From Crambe crambe (lineage: Eukaryota; Porifera; Demospongiae; Poecilosclerida; Crambeidae), in NCBI GenBank assembly GCA_963924555.1, contig OZ004598.1, forward strand, positions 1,264,501-1,328,500: a stretch of DNA of 64,000 nt. The letters are read 5' to 3'. The stretch's first letter is position 1, and every line of letters starts with the position of its first letter. The position numbers and the translations under genes are program-made. A model generated the notes under the pieces. It ran no database searches, was not told the origin of the DNA, and saw only the letters and a program-made list of their open reading frames with translations. Shown in pieces: positions 22,900 through 34,408 of this stretch.

Positions 22900-23670
22900 G
22901 TAGCTTTTGTTAAATCTAAGTGGTGGAACTAGAATTTCACTTTTGTATTAGCTATTTCAGGCCTTCAGGGTGACACATGTTGGTGTGAAGTGTACACACA
23001 TGCAGTAGGACAGATGGCCTTAAACAGTCTCAGACTAACTTCTTCCCTCGGGTGACCTACTATAAAGTGCAGACCAAGTTTCAGGACCAGAGAGTTTACC
23101 GTTGGATTATTCTTCTTCTCTGTTGTTGTTGTTGTTATTAACTCGCAAACCACTCAACCTACAGCAAGTATTTCTGGATAAATCCACTCCAAACTCTACC
23201 ACTTGTCCATCCTCTAAAGACTCGATGTAAAAAGAGACACTATGAAGCACAGTACTCAACTAACTTAATTATTGGAAGCCATTTTTAAATAATATGCATG
23301 TGCATACATTTGATATCCAATTATAATATTATTATTCGACTAGCTAAGCCCGAGCTAGGGCATGAAATAAACACACCATCCGTGAAGAAGAAGTGGAACT
23401 GTCTGCTGCAGTGCTGATTCAGCAGTATTGTGTCATGCATCACTCATGGGGAATTTTTGGTGCATTTGCAAACAGTGGGTACCAGGTTCTTTTGTCTGCT
23501 TCCACAACATTTTAGAGCCTGGGGACGAGGCTAGATATGTGTGTGCTAGATCATAGACTATACTATTCTATCAACTCAAGACACCAACTGGTAGACCCTA
23601 TTTCAGATTCATCTGCATCTTCGACCTCCAAGTATAGCTCGACACTTCAAGCCTTGACTCGCTGATAAAT
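22900..23670. repeat. Dispersed repeat R2, copy 1
   Basis: Shares ACCAAGTTTCAGGACCAG, TTTCTGGATAAATC, CGATGTAAAAGGAGACACTA-like and GCACAGTACTCGAC-like text with 41140-41720 and 62385-62995, in the same order. It also shares CAGATTCATCTGCATCTTCG and AATAATCATTGGGCTGCTAT. No ORF; SINE or MITE-like. Confidence 0.65.
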
Positions 23671-23825
23671 AATCATTGGGCTGCTATGCTCTATACACAT
23701 ACACATAGAAAGAAGAATCTTGCATTTATGCATACATACAAAGAGTGAGAAAAAAGACCAGGAACAAGTGAAGGAAAAAAATTTCTGTGAAATGAAAAAA
23801 AAAATGTCGGGATAATCATTGCTTA

Positions 23826-24000
23826 AAACAGTAAGGAAACAAGGGTAGGGATGGATCAATCTTTGTTCTGTATATCCAGCACCCTACATATACGTACATT
23901 ACTGCACTATAATCTGAAGCTACTAACATATATTATGTAGGGATTGTTGGCTGATATAGCTACATTGATCCCATTTCCATCCCTTGCTTCCTGAACAATG
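23826..24000. mobile_element. Palindromic MITE, copy 1
   Basis: AGTAAGGAAACAAG...ATCAATCTTTGTTCTG at the left and a partner ending TTGATCCCATTTCCATCCC at the right form long inverted arms. The family is clearer at 41852-42020. Confidence 0.55.
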
Positions 24001-24635
24001 GCACATCCCTACAATTTTTTAATTTCATGGAAATGTTTTTTTCCTCATTTTATATTGGCCTATGGTAAAGGGTCACCATAATGCGGATTTCTGCGCATGC
24101 GTCACAGTATAATGTGGAAATGAAATTTTAAACTTTGTAAAGAAAACATTCGTTAGCCCTCAGTGCATGCATGCAAAATAGGGGTTGAGTTCAACTTGCT
24201 GCAGAAGTTCTTCTAGTTTGGGTGACCATTGAGATAATAAAGAGCACATTGAAATACATCTCTCACAAGGAAGAAGAGGAGGACTCAAGACCTGCAATCA
24301 TAGGGTGAAAATGTGTAATCTGTCTGTATGAAGCCCTCCCTCCTTATCTAAATAGCTGGAGCATCAGCAAAAAGGACCTTATTCAGGATTTCATCTAGGA
24401 ATTTCACCTTGGGGGGGGGGGGGGGAAGCTCACCGATCAGAGGGTGCAGGAGGGGGATGTGCCCCCTCCCACATGAAGCCAAAAATATTTACTAATCTGA
24501 AGTATCCCAAATTGGTCCTTAATTACTCCCTTTGGTGACTACGTGTAACAACCTGTGGTCACCAAAGGGAGTAGCCTTGGGGGGAAGTTGGTTCCACCCT
24601 GCACCCCCCAGTAGATGAAACCCTGTTATTTTTAC
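24001..24635. other. 3' flank of ZU5-DEATH gene
   Basis: Contains a G run of about 14 at 24412 and a short inverted pair CACCAAAGGGAGTA / TACTCCCTTTGGTG (24525-24575). A final exon of the minus-strand ZU5-DEATH gene should lie here but was not identified. Confidence 0.4.
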
Positions 24636-26176
24636 CTGCAGTCTTGACTTTGGAAGCAACACCACTTTGACCAATGGCTTTCAGGGCAGTAGATAAAGAA
24701 GTTGAACAAGGAATACCACTGCTCTGAGTCACGTTATCAGCCTCATTGAGCCAAGCATTCACCATTTCATCTGGCAAGCTCTTCATTCTTGTGAGGTTGG
24801 AATAGGAGCAGCTCCCAAATTTCTTTTATCGTCCAAAACTTTCAAAATCATACAGACTTTGAAATGACTTGCTGTAGATAAACGATTGCGTTTTTCCTTT
24901 TTGGTATTATCCACTACTTGAGCAGGTGGCAGAGATCCAGAGCCTATATTACATGAATTTCAGTATGTAAGTATTCAATTTTAACACATTATATATGCCA
25001 AGTGCTCAATTGCTAATTCCTTGTCAATATAATTATGTCATGACTATAGTTATATCCATGACAGAGCGAGTCAAATACCGGCTAACTTACTGGGGACATT
25101 GTAGATGTAGAAACAGGACTCTGTGTCAGATCCAAATACACATAGTCCAAGTGCTATAAGTTCTATTGAATCGGAGTGTTGCGGTTGAATTGGATAATAT
25201 TCGATTGAGATCGTCGGAGGATAATCAGGACACTCAGAAATATCCAAACCTAACACTTCTGGAAGATGGATGTTTTTTTTTTTTTTTTTTTTGAGATCTA
25301 TTATGTCAGAGAATGATGTTGTAGTGAGTCCTATTTCAATGCATAGATTTTCTAATCTTATAAGCTCAACTAACCAAAGAAAGAAAATGTCCCATCCTTC
25401 TCTATCAGCCACACTAAGGGTAACTTCTTCGCTTTTCAGCTGGACGGGGATTGCACTTGGTTTTTTCCAGTTTTCTTCTTTTTCTTTCATCACAATGTCA
25501 CAATGCTACATGTGGCAATGTATAGTTAATAATTTTCATAATTTATTGTCGCATGTTAATACCTTTGTATACACTTTTTGGGACAAACAGATGCAGAATA
25601 TTGCCAAGTTTTGGGATAAACTTCTGTACAGCCTTGCAGAATACAACGGTGAGTTTCCTATGATAACACAATAAATATATAAACACGAAATAAATAAACA
25701 CTCACCTTTGGATCCAGTCTTTATTATACAAAAATGCCTCAAGGTAATCTCTCCTACTTGAGATCCGGGCCTGAACATTCCCATTTCCAGTCTTTTCTGG
25801 AAAACATACACTGATCTAGAGCCTCTTAATTTTGGAGTGGTGCTGGCTGCCAGGAACGCCATGTTATCACAGTCCTTCTCACTCTCCAGACAAGCATAGT
25901 GCTGGATCTTGACTGCTACATTTTCCTGGAATTTCACTCTCCTGCTATGTCTGATCAGGTATGCTGGACTTGCTGACTCGTAATCATCTGGTAAATCAAA
26001 TGGTCCACTGAAGCAAGGATGGATGAACAGAGTAACAGGTTCCTCTTCGGGACTCAGCGAATTTTCAGAGATGGTCAGGGTTATTCCTGGACCCTCGATA
26101 ACTACTTCTTCAGATGTTATAACTTCATGTACGATTGGATCCTGGTAAAACACTATCCCAGGAAACTCTGAGCTAT
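24636..26176 (-). pseudogene. ZU5 / UPA-like / DEATH-domain gene, frameshifted
   Basis: Proteins with ZU5-UPA-DEATH order (UNC5, PIDD1 and kin) act in death-domain signalling. Minus exons with matching phases: 26176-25706 (ZU5-like: GITLTISENSLS, FIHPCFSGPFDLP, SPAYLIRHS, then FRPGSQVGEITLRHFCIIK), 25657-25563 (LYSARLYRSLSQNLA), 25505-25091 (NWKKPSAIPVQLKS, PPTISIEYYPIQPQHSDS; UPA-like by position only) and 24943-24636 (DEATH remnant: MKSLPDEMVNAWLNEADNV, then ALKAIGQSGVASKVK). In the last exon the frame entering from upstream stops near 24791, while the DEATH match continues in another frame, a net one-base shift around 24815-24830. Exon three has a 20-base A run encoding Lys. The first exon and start codon were not found; the exon at 26176 begins in phase 1. 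It lies 239 bp behind the stop of the fused NLR on the same strand. It could be a pseudogene, or the shift could be a sequence error. Confidence 0.65.
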
Positions 26177-26414
26177 CTGTGAAAAAAAAGACAATTTATT
26201 TAACGATGAATTGACCAATGCAGATTGCTCGATTGAGACAATTAAGGTTTTAACTGAATTAAATATGACTCACTTTGAAACACAGTGTCAGTGTCACTTG
26301 CATACGTTAGAGCAGACTCTGTGATTTGAGGTCAATGTCCTATTTCCCATTGGTTCAGTTTCGCTTCACAACCTACATCCTGACAGGATTAATCACTACC
26401 ACATTATACAATAG

Positions 26415-27326
26415 TTATCTGTAGTATGACAGGTTCTTTACGTGCTGTAAATGAACAGCAAGAGCTATGGCACCATCAGCACCAATAGAGTTATTATAGA
26501 GATACAGTGTTTGCAGGTTCGTACAGTGTTTTAGACCTTCAGCTAGAGCCTTGGCACCATCAGCACCAATAGAGTTCCAACTGAGATCCAGTGTTTGCAG
26601 GTTTGTACAGTGTTTTAGACCTTCAGTTAGAGCCTTGGCACCATCAGCACAAATAGAGTTATAATTGAGATTAAGTGTTTGCAGGTTCGTACAGCGTTTT
26701 AGACCTTCAGCTAGAGCCTTGGCACCATCAGCACGAATAGAGTTATAATTGAGATTAAGTGTTTGCAGGTTCGTACAGTGTTTTAGACCTTCAGCTAGAG
26801 CCTTGGCACCATCAGCACCAATAGAGTTATTATAGAGATCCAGTGTTTGCAGGTTCGTACAGTGTTTTAGACCTTCAGCAAGAGCCTTGGCACCATCATC
26901 ACCAATAGAATCACTTCGAAGATTCAGCATTTGCAGGTTTGTACAGTGTTTTAGACCTTCAGCAAGAGCCTTGGCACTATCAGCACCAATAGAGTTATTA
27001 TGGAGATCCAGTATTTGCAGGTTCGTACAGTGTTTTAGACCTTCAGCAAGAGCCTTGGCACCATCAGCACCAATAGAATCACTTCGAAGATTCAGCGTTT
27101 GCAGGTTTGTACAGTGTTTTAGACCTTCAGCAAGAGCCTTGGCACCATCAGCACCAATAAGGTTCCGATTGAGATCCAGTGTTTGCAGGTTCGTACAGTG
27201 TTTTAGACCTTCAGCAAGAGCCTTGGCACCATCAGCACCAATATGGTTCCGATTGAGATCCAGTGTTTGCAGGTTCGTACAGTGTTTTAGACCTTCAGCA
27301 AGAGCCTTGGCACCATCAGCACCAAT
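26415..27326 (-). repeat. 84-bp LRR tandem array, module 2
   Basis: Ten near-identical 84-bp units encoding IGADGAKALAEGLKHCTNLQ plus a variable LDLxxNS-type tail, then a diverged terminal unit. Differences are concentrated in the exposed positions after LQTL. The antisense strand gives spurious ORFs. Confidence 0.9.
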
Positions 27327-30300
27327 ATTACAATTAGTAAGGATCAATCTTGTACAATGTGCATGATGTTCAAGACATTTTGAAACAAGCTTGACATCAA
27401 TACAACTGAGCTCACGATTATGAACATCAAAGAAATCAAGCTCATTAATACTGTTAAGAAAAGTACTAAATCCAAAGATACTAATAATCTGATGAGCTGT
27501 ATCAAATGATAAATACGGTTTAGGAAGCTTCACTAACCTTACTTTAGGACTATTAAATTTTAATGATTCCAAAAAAGCAGAATCACCAACTACAAGGGTT
27601 TCAAGATTAGGTAAGGTGATGAAGCTAGTCAGAGCCTGCACTTTTAATGGTCCTAATTTTGTGTCAGATATATCTAATGTTTCCAAGGCACTCATTTTAC
27701 CAAGTAAAACATTAACCAATTTAAGTTGAGCCATGTTGCAATTGCCTCCATGGTAACATAGGGTATGTATTGACATCACACGATCGCCAGCCTCCTGAAA
27801 AAATGCACTGATGCCTTCTTCCCCTAATGTGCACCTGTTTAACACAATTTTCTTAACAGGATGTGATTCAGAAGCAGTGCTAACAATGAAACCAATGGCT
27901 GTCAAGTCTGATGGTGTCAAGAAGTGACTTTTAAGAGTGAGACTACCTTCTTCTCCAGACTGTATCACACTATCACATATGATGGGTTGCTGAGATTCAA
28001 AGGCACATTGAACTTGGAAGAGATCATCGTCCTGTGATTGTGATGACTTCATCAGCTCATCGAACTTTGTCAAGTTAATATCAAGGCCACAGTAAAACTT
28101 CCACACCACTTGCATATGTTTCCTCTTCCCATATGTCTTGATGACTTCAGTCTGTTCCTCTTTCTCTAGTCGACAGATGTGATATGCTGCCAGATATTCC
28201 TGGAAGGTCAGATGGAGGAACGTGTATAAGTCCTGAAATCCACTTATCATAGAAATGTGATCTACATTGATCAACCCAAGGGACTTGCTGCTGCTCCTAA
28301 CATCCTTTAAGAAATCCTTGACTTCACTGTGCTTCATGACTTGCTTTGAAGTTTTGGTCTTTTCAAACGCAAGCTTGCATATTTGAAGGAATAGCTTCCT
28401 TTCTTGTGCCGGTAGATCTTCGGGTGAATCTAAGCAAGGCTCATTTTCTTCACATCGTGTCAGACTACGAAGGAGTGTAAAATTGGTGAAATTCTTGTAC
28501 ATTTCTGTCTCGGTTTGTGGAAGACTGCAACCCATTTCATCAAATAAAAAACACACCATGGCAGAGTGAATGGGAAGGTAGCACATGTGATGGACGTTAG
28601 GATGTTGAGCAAGGTAAGAATGAAGATCTCCAGTTTTTTCAGTGCTTGAAAAGTTATACTTTTCTATGTACTGGAATATCTGCTCCTTTTTGAATCCGAG
28701 AACTTCCACTCGTTTAGTGGCTACTTTCTTCAACTGGGCTACAGCAGCTGGACGAGATGCAACTATGACAACTGATTTAGGAAGAATATTTCTCTTGATA
28801 AGCTGGAAAATCGTTGTTTCATTCTTTTTTTTAGGGGAATACTCATCCAGTCCATCTAATATGAAACACAACCCTTCACCACTGTTACTCTCAGCATGGC
28901 TTATAATGGATGATACAGATGATTCATTTTCGTAGTATCGTTTCATAATGTCAGTCAATTGAATATCAGGATCATTAAAGAACCCTCGTAAGTGAACAAG
29001 AAATAAAAACCTGATACTATCCAGTTGTAGCTCATTTTTAGCCCAATCTCGGCTGACCTTGTGGACGAGTGTGGTCTTCCCACTGCCTGGACGACCTTCA
29101 ATAAATAATCGTGCCCCAGTCTTGAGATGTGAAAACACTTCATTATACTCAATCTTCTCCTTGTTTTTCAAGATATTGTTGATTTCACTCTGTTTGATCA
29201 GAGCTAACTTGATGTAAGTGTTATTACTTACTGGTGGCCAAGTGTCTTCAGGTACTTCTGGTTGAGATAAATATCTATCTATTAGAGTCCTCTTTTCAGG
29301 AGGAACTATTACAGTTAATCTAATAGGCTCACTTTGTAACTTTTCATTGTCATGAGTTTGTACCTCACAATGATAAGTTCCTTCTGATGCCATGGTTACA
29401 TCATTTATGCATAGTATTTGCTTATAAGTACCACAATAAGTGAAATCATTATTCAAGGGAGCACCATCTTTCATCCATTGGTAGGTGATGGTGGTACCAT
29501 GGCTGACCTGTACTTCAAAAAGAGTCGACCTTTCTTCATTTACCTTTAAGTCACGTGTCTGGCGAACTATTTCCATGGGTGTGACTTGCAAACATGGTCG
29601 CTTCATTGGGCTGTGCCTCACTTGGCCTAATAAGTCATCAGTTACACCAAACTGAGAAAGTAAGTTCAGCCATTTCTCATATTGAATACTAGAATTATTA
29701 TCAATCCTCTCATATGCATACATAAATAAGTACCTGATCTTGAGTGAGCAGGATATGCAAGAATCAAGCAAGTCAAAGCTATTCTTGATCATTTGGGGGA
29801 TAAATCCTGTCTCTAATGCCTCTTTAGCAAAACTCATGAGATCAGCATCTTTAAGAGAAGTCACTAATTCATCTTCATAATCTTTAAGAACTTTTACTCT
29901 TTCAGATGAAATTATTACAGTTAATTTAATAGGCTCACTTTGTAACTTTTTATTGTCATGAGTTTGTACCTCGCAATGATAAGTTCCTTCTGATGCCATG
30001 GTTACATCATTTATACATAGTATTGGTTTATGAACATTGCAATCAGTTGAATCGTTCAAGGGAGCACCATCTTTCATCCATTGGTAGGTGATGGTGGTTT
30101 TATGATTGGTAGACACCTGTACTTCAAGAAAAGTAGACTTTTCTTCGTTTACCTTTAAGTCATGGGTCTGAGAAATAATTTCTAAACAGGCAACTTCTAA
30201 ACAGGGTCGTTTCGAAGCCAATTCTTCAAGAGGAGCATAATTATGTGGTCTCTTCGAACCTGCAGCACTCCCATTACCAGATAATTCCTCACTATTTGCA

Positions 30301-33300
30301 TCAGCAAGACTCTCAGTCATTGCAGATACACTATAATCACTTTCTCTTGCACAATACCCTTCATAACTAAGTCTCACTTGCTCTAATGCTTCACTAGATG
30401 CACCATGCTCAGATAATAACTTAAGCCATCGCTCATAGAGTCTAGGATTATTCTGCAGCGACTCGTACACATGTAAAAATAAGCACCTGATCTTTGTCGG
30501 CCAGTGCACATTAGGATCCATTGACTCTAAACTTTCCTTCACATCCTGAGAGATAAATCCTCCCTCTAATCCAAATCTAGCTAAACTCACTAGATCAGTG
30601 TCCTTGAGTGAAGTTACTAACTTGTCTTCATGGTCCTTAAGAGCTTTCACTGCTGCTGATACTGGTTCAAGATGGCTTCCTTTGGAGGATGAAGGCACCA
30701 ACTCATTTTTATCTTTAGCGGCCATATTTGTGTACACGTGATTCTGCGATTTCTCTTGATAAACTTCAATACTACATGCAGCAAGAGCCTTGGCACCATC
30801 AGCACCAATATGGTTCTGATTGAGATCCAGTGTTTGCAGGTTCGTACAGTGTTTTAGACCTTCAGCTAGAGCCTTGGCACCATCAGCACCAATAGAGTTC
30901 CAACTGAGATCCAGTGTTTGCAGGTTCGTACAGTGTTTTAGACCTTCAGCTAGAGCCTTGGCACCATCAGCACCAATAGAGTTATTATAGAGATCCAGTG
31001 TTTGCAGGTTCGTACAGTGTTTTAGACCTTCAGCAAGAGCCTTGGCACCATCATCACCAATAGAATCACTTCGAAGATTCAGCGTTTGCAGGTTTGTACA
31101 GTGTTTTAGACCTTCAGCAAGAGCCTTGGCACCATCAGCACCAATAGAGTTATTATGGAGATCCAGTATTTGCAGGTTCGTACAGTGTTTTAGACCTTCA
31201 GCAAGAGCCTTGGCACCATCAGCACCAATAGAATCACTTCGAAGATTCAGCGTTTGCAGGTTTGTATAGTGTTTTAGACCTTCAGCAAGAGCCTTGGCAC
31301 CATCAGCACCAATAAGGTTCCGATTGAGATCCAGTGTTTGCAGGTTCGTACAGTGTTTTAGACCTTCAGCAAGAGCCTTGGCACCATCAGCACCAATATG
31401 GTTCCGATTGAGATCCAGTGTTTGCAGGTTCGTACAGTGTTTTAGACCTTCAGCAAGAGCCTTGGCACCATCAACACAAATAGAGTTATTATAGAGATTC
31501 AGGGTTTGCAGGTTCGTACAGTGTTTTAGACCTTCAGCAAGAGCCTTGGCACCATCAGCACCAATATGGTTCCGATTGAGATCCAGTGTTTGCAGGTTCG
31601 TACAGTGTTTTAGACCTTCAGCAAGAGCCTTGGCACCATCAGCACCAATATTACAATTAGTAAGGATCAATCTTGTACAATGTGCATGATGTTCAAGACA
31701 TTTTGAAACAAGCTTGACATCAATACAACTGAGCTCACGATTATGAACATCAAAGAAATCAAGCTCATTAATACTGTTAAGAAAAGTACTAAATCCAAAG
31801 ATACTAATAAACTGATGAGCTGTATCAAACGATAAATACGGTTTAGGAAGCTTCACTAACCTTACTTTAGGACTATTAAATTTTAATGATTCCAAAAAAG
31901 CAGAATCACCAACTACAAGGGTTTCAAGATTAGGTAAGGTGATGAAGCTAGTCAGAGCCTGCACTTTTAATGGTCCTAATTTTGTGTCAGATATATCTAA
32001 TGTTTCCAAGGCACTCATTTTACCAAGTAAAACATTAACCAATTTAAGTTGAGCCATGTTGCAATTGCCTCCATGGTAACTTAGGGTATGTATTGACATC
32101 ACACGATCGCCAGCCTCCTGAAAAAATGCACTGATGCCTTCTTCCCCTAATGTGCACCTGTTTAACACAAGTTTCTTAACAGGATGTGATTCAGAGGCAG
32201 TGCTGACAACGAAACCAATGGCTGTCAAGTCTGATGGTGTCAAGAAGTGGCTTTTAAGAGTGAGACTACCTTCTTCTCCAGACCGAATCACACTGTCACA
32301 TACGATGGATTTTTGAGATTCAAAGGCACACTGAATGTGAAATAGATCATCAGGTGATTCTGAGCATTTCACAAGTTTTTCAAACTTCTTCGTATCATTT
32401 TCGAAATCAATAAGACCACAGTGAAACTTCCACACCACACGCATATGTTTCTTCTTACCATACTCCTCTATTATTTTAGTCTGTTCCTCCTCACCTAATT
32501 TAGTGATGTGATAAGCTGCAAGATATTCTTGAAAGGTGAGATGAAGAAACGTGTACAAGTCTTGGAATCCAAATTTGGCAGCAATGCAGTCTACAGTGAT
32601 CAATCCCAGGGACTCTTTCCCACAACTCACGTCCTTAAAGAAATGCTTAATCTCACTGCGCTTCATCACTTGCTTGGATGATACTGTTTTTTCAAAGGCA
32701 AGTTTACAAATCTGGAAAAAAATACCTCTTTCCATTTCAGGAAGATCGTCAGGTGACTGCAAATATCTTTCATTTTCATCGCAGCGCATTACAGTACGAA
32801 GGAGAGTGTGGATCATGAATGATGTGTACATTTCTGTCTCAGTTCTAGCAAGGGCAGTACCCATAAGGTTGAATAAATAGCACACCATGGAAGCATGGAT
32901 TGGAAGGTAGCACATGTGATGCACATTAGGATGCTGCTCAAGATAAGATTCGAGATTCTGGATTTTCTCAGCATTTGAAAATTTGTACTCTTTTATGTAC
33001 TGAGATATTTGTTCCTTCTGGAATCCAAGAACTTCCACTCGTTTGGTGGCTACTGACTTCAAATGCACCACAGCAGCTGGACGAGAAGCTACTACTACAA
33101 TTGATTTGGGAAGAAGCTCTTTATTTATGAGTTTAAATATGGTGGTATTTTTCTTCCCTTTGGGTGAGTACTCATCTAGTCCATCCAGAACAAAGCAAAG
33201 ACCTTCCCCACTAAATTGCTCTGAATGATCTAAGATTTGGTCAAGTCTTACTTGATCTTTGTAATAATGCTTCAAAATATCACGCAATTCGATAGAAGGA

Positions 33301-34408
33301 TCGTTAAGAAGTACTCGCAGATGGACCAGAAATAAAAGTCGAATATTTTTCAGATTTGATTTGCCACTGGCCCAATCTTGGCTGAACTTGTGGACAAGTG
33401 TGGTCTTCCCACTACCTGGACGACCTTCAATAAGCAATAATGTCCCACTAACAAGATTTGAAAATACTTCTTCGTACTCTATTCTGTCCTTGTCTTTTAA
33501 AATGTCATCCACATCTCCTTGTATGGTGTTGTATGCATACTCCCCAGCCTTGTCAATTGCACCTGGTTTGATCAGAGCTAAGTTAATGTAAGTGTTATTA
33601 CTTACTGGGGGCCACGTGTCCTTAGGTACTTCAGGTTGGGATAAATACATATCAATAAGCACTTTTTTCTCAGGTGAAACTTTAACAATTAATTTAATAG
33701 GCTCACTTTGTAACTTTTCATTTTCATGAGTTTTTACCTCGCAATGATAAGTTCCTTCTGATGCCATGGTTACATCATTTATGCATAGTATTTGCTTATG
33801 AGTACCACAATAAGTGGAGTGATCACTCAAGGGAGCACCATCTTTCATCCATTGGTAGGTGATGGTGGTTTCATGATTCGTAGACACCTGTACTTCAAGA
33901 AGAGCAGACTTTTCTTCACTTACCTTTAAGTCATGGGTCTGAGAAATCATTTCTAAACAGGCAACTTCTAAACAGGGTCGTTTCGAAACCAATTCTTCAA
34001 GAGGAGCATAATTATGTGGTCTCTTTGAAACTGCAGCACTCCCATTACCAGAAGATACACTATAATCACTTTTTCTTGCACAATACTCTTCATAACTACG
34101 TCTCACTTGCTCTAATGCTTCACTAGATGCACCATGCTCAGATAATAACTTAAGCCATCGCTCATAGAGTCTAGGATTACTCTGCAGCGACTCGTATGCA
34201 TGTAAAAAAAAGTACCTGATCTTTCTCGCCCAGTCTACTTCACGATCCATTGACTCTAAACTTTTCTTCACATCCTGAGAGATAAATCCTCTCTCTGATC
34301 CCAATCTAGCCAATCTTACCAGATCAGTGTCTTCGAGTGAAGTTACTAACATGTCTTCATGGTCCTTAAGAGCTTTTGAAACTGATACCTGACAAACTTC
34401 AATACTAC
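26415..34408 (-). CDS. Giant exon: two NLR receptors fused in tandem
   Basis: NLRs are cytosolic sensors that oligomerise through NACHT ATPases. One uninterrupted frame of about 2660 codons carries two full modules. Module 1 (numbered from 34472): death-fold-like helical domain 34-130, Ig-like domain about 190-265 (TYQWMKDGAPL, GTYHCEV), NACHT with Walker A GRPGSGKTTL (350) and Walker B CFVLDGLDEY (426), winged-helix FLHLTFQEYLAAYH (642), and 10 full LRRs of 28 residues from 941. Module 2 starts at 1233 (SIEVYQEK): death-fold, Ig, a second diverged death-fold, a second Ig, NACHT (Walker A about 1792) and 10 LRRs plus a capping unit ending NLSYYR. The exon begins after acceptor CTGCAG at 34409 in phase 1; the open frame upstream has only TTG, so the true start must be in upstream exons (see 40608-40950). 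No stop lies between modules. A transcript is needed to prove one protein. Confidence 0.85.
30770..30785 (-). other. Fusion junction between NLR modules
   Basis: The eleventh LRR of module 1 breaks off after GAKALA and runs straight into ACSIEVYQEK. The text GCTGCATGTAGTATTGAAG matches the acceptor and exon start of the other NLR exons (CTGCAGGTAGTATTGAAG) except that the acceptor G is now T. So the break lies at or beside the old splice acceptor of a second NLR main exon, joined in frame to the LRR of the first, with a few bases of shared CTG.A text. Confidence 0.75.
30786..31652 (-). repeat. 84-bp LRR tandem array, module 1
   Basis: Ten full 84-bp units and the start of an eleventh, almost identical in DNA to the array at 26415-27326, including the ordered unit types NRNH, NRNL, RSDS, HNNS, YNNS and SWNS. 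The eleventh unit is cut by the fusion junction. Confidence 0.9.

Noticed and set aside
26177-26460. Splicing the LRR exon directly to the ZU5 exon to make an NLRP1-like protein
   Set aside because: The one plausible donor (GTAAAG) is phase 0 and the ZU5 acceptor needs phase 1; the join gives an early stop.
26415-27326. Regular direct repeats suggesting a CRISPR array or satellite
   Set aside because: The repeats are 84 bp without spacers, in an open frame, and encode canonical LRRs in a eukaryote.
26887-31494. Plus-strand ORFs with repeated RFSVCRFVQCFRPSARALA text (also 57386-58930)
   Set aside because: They are exact antisense shadows of the 84-bp LRR units and follow the same period; no independent evidence for a protein.
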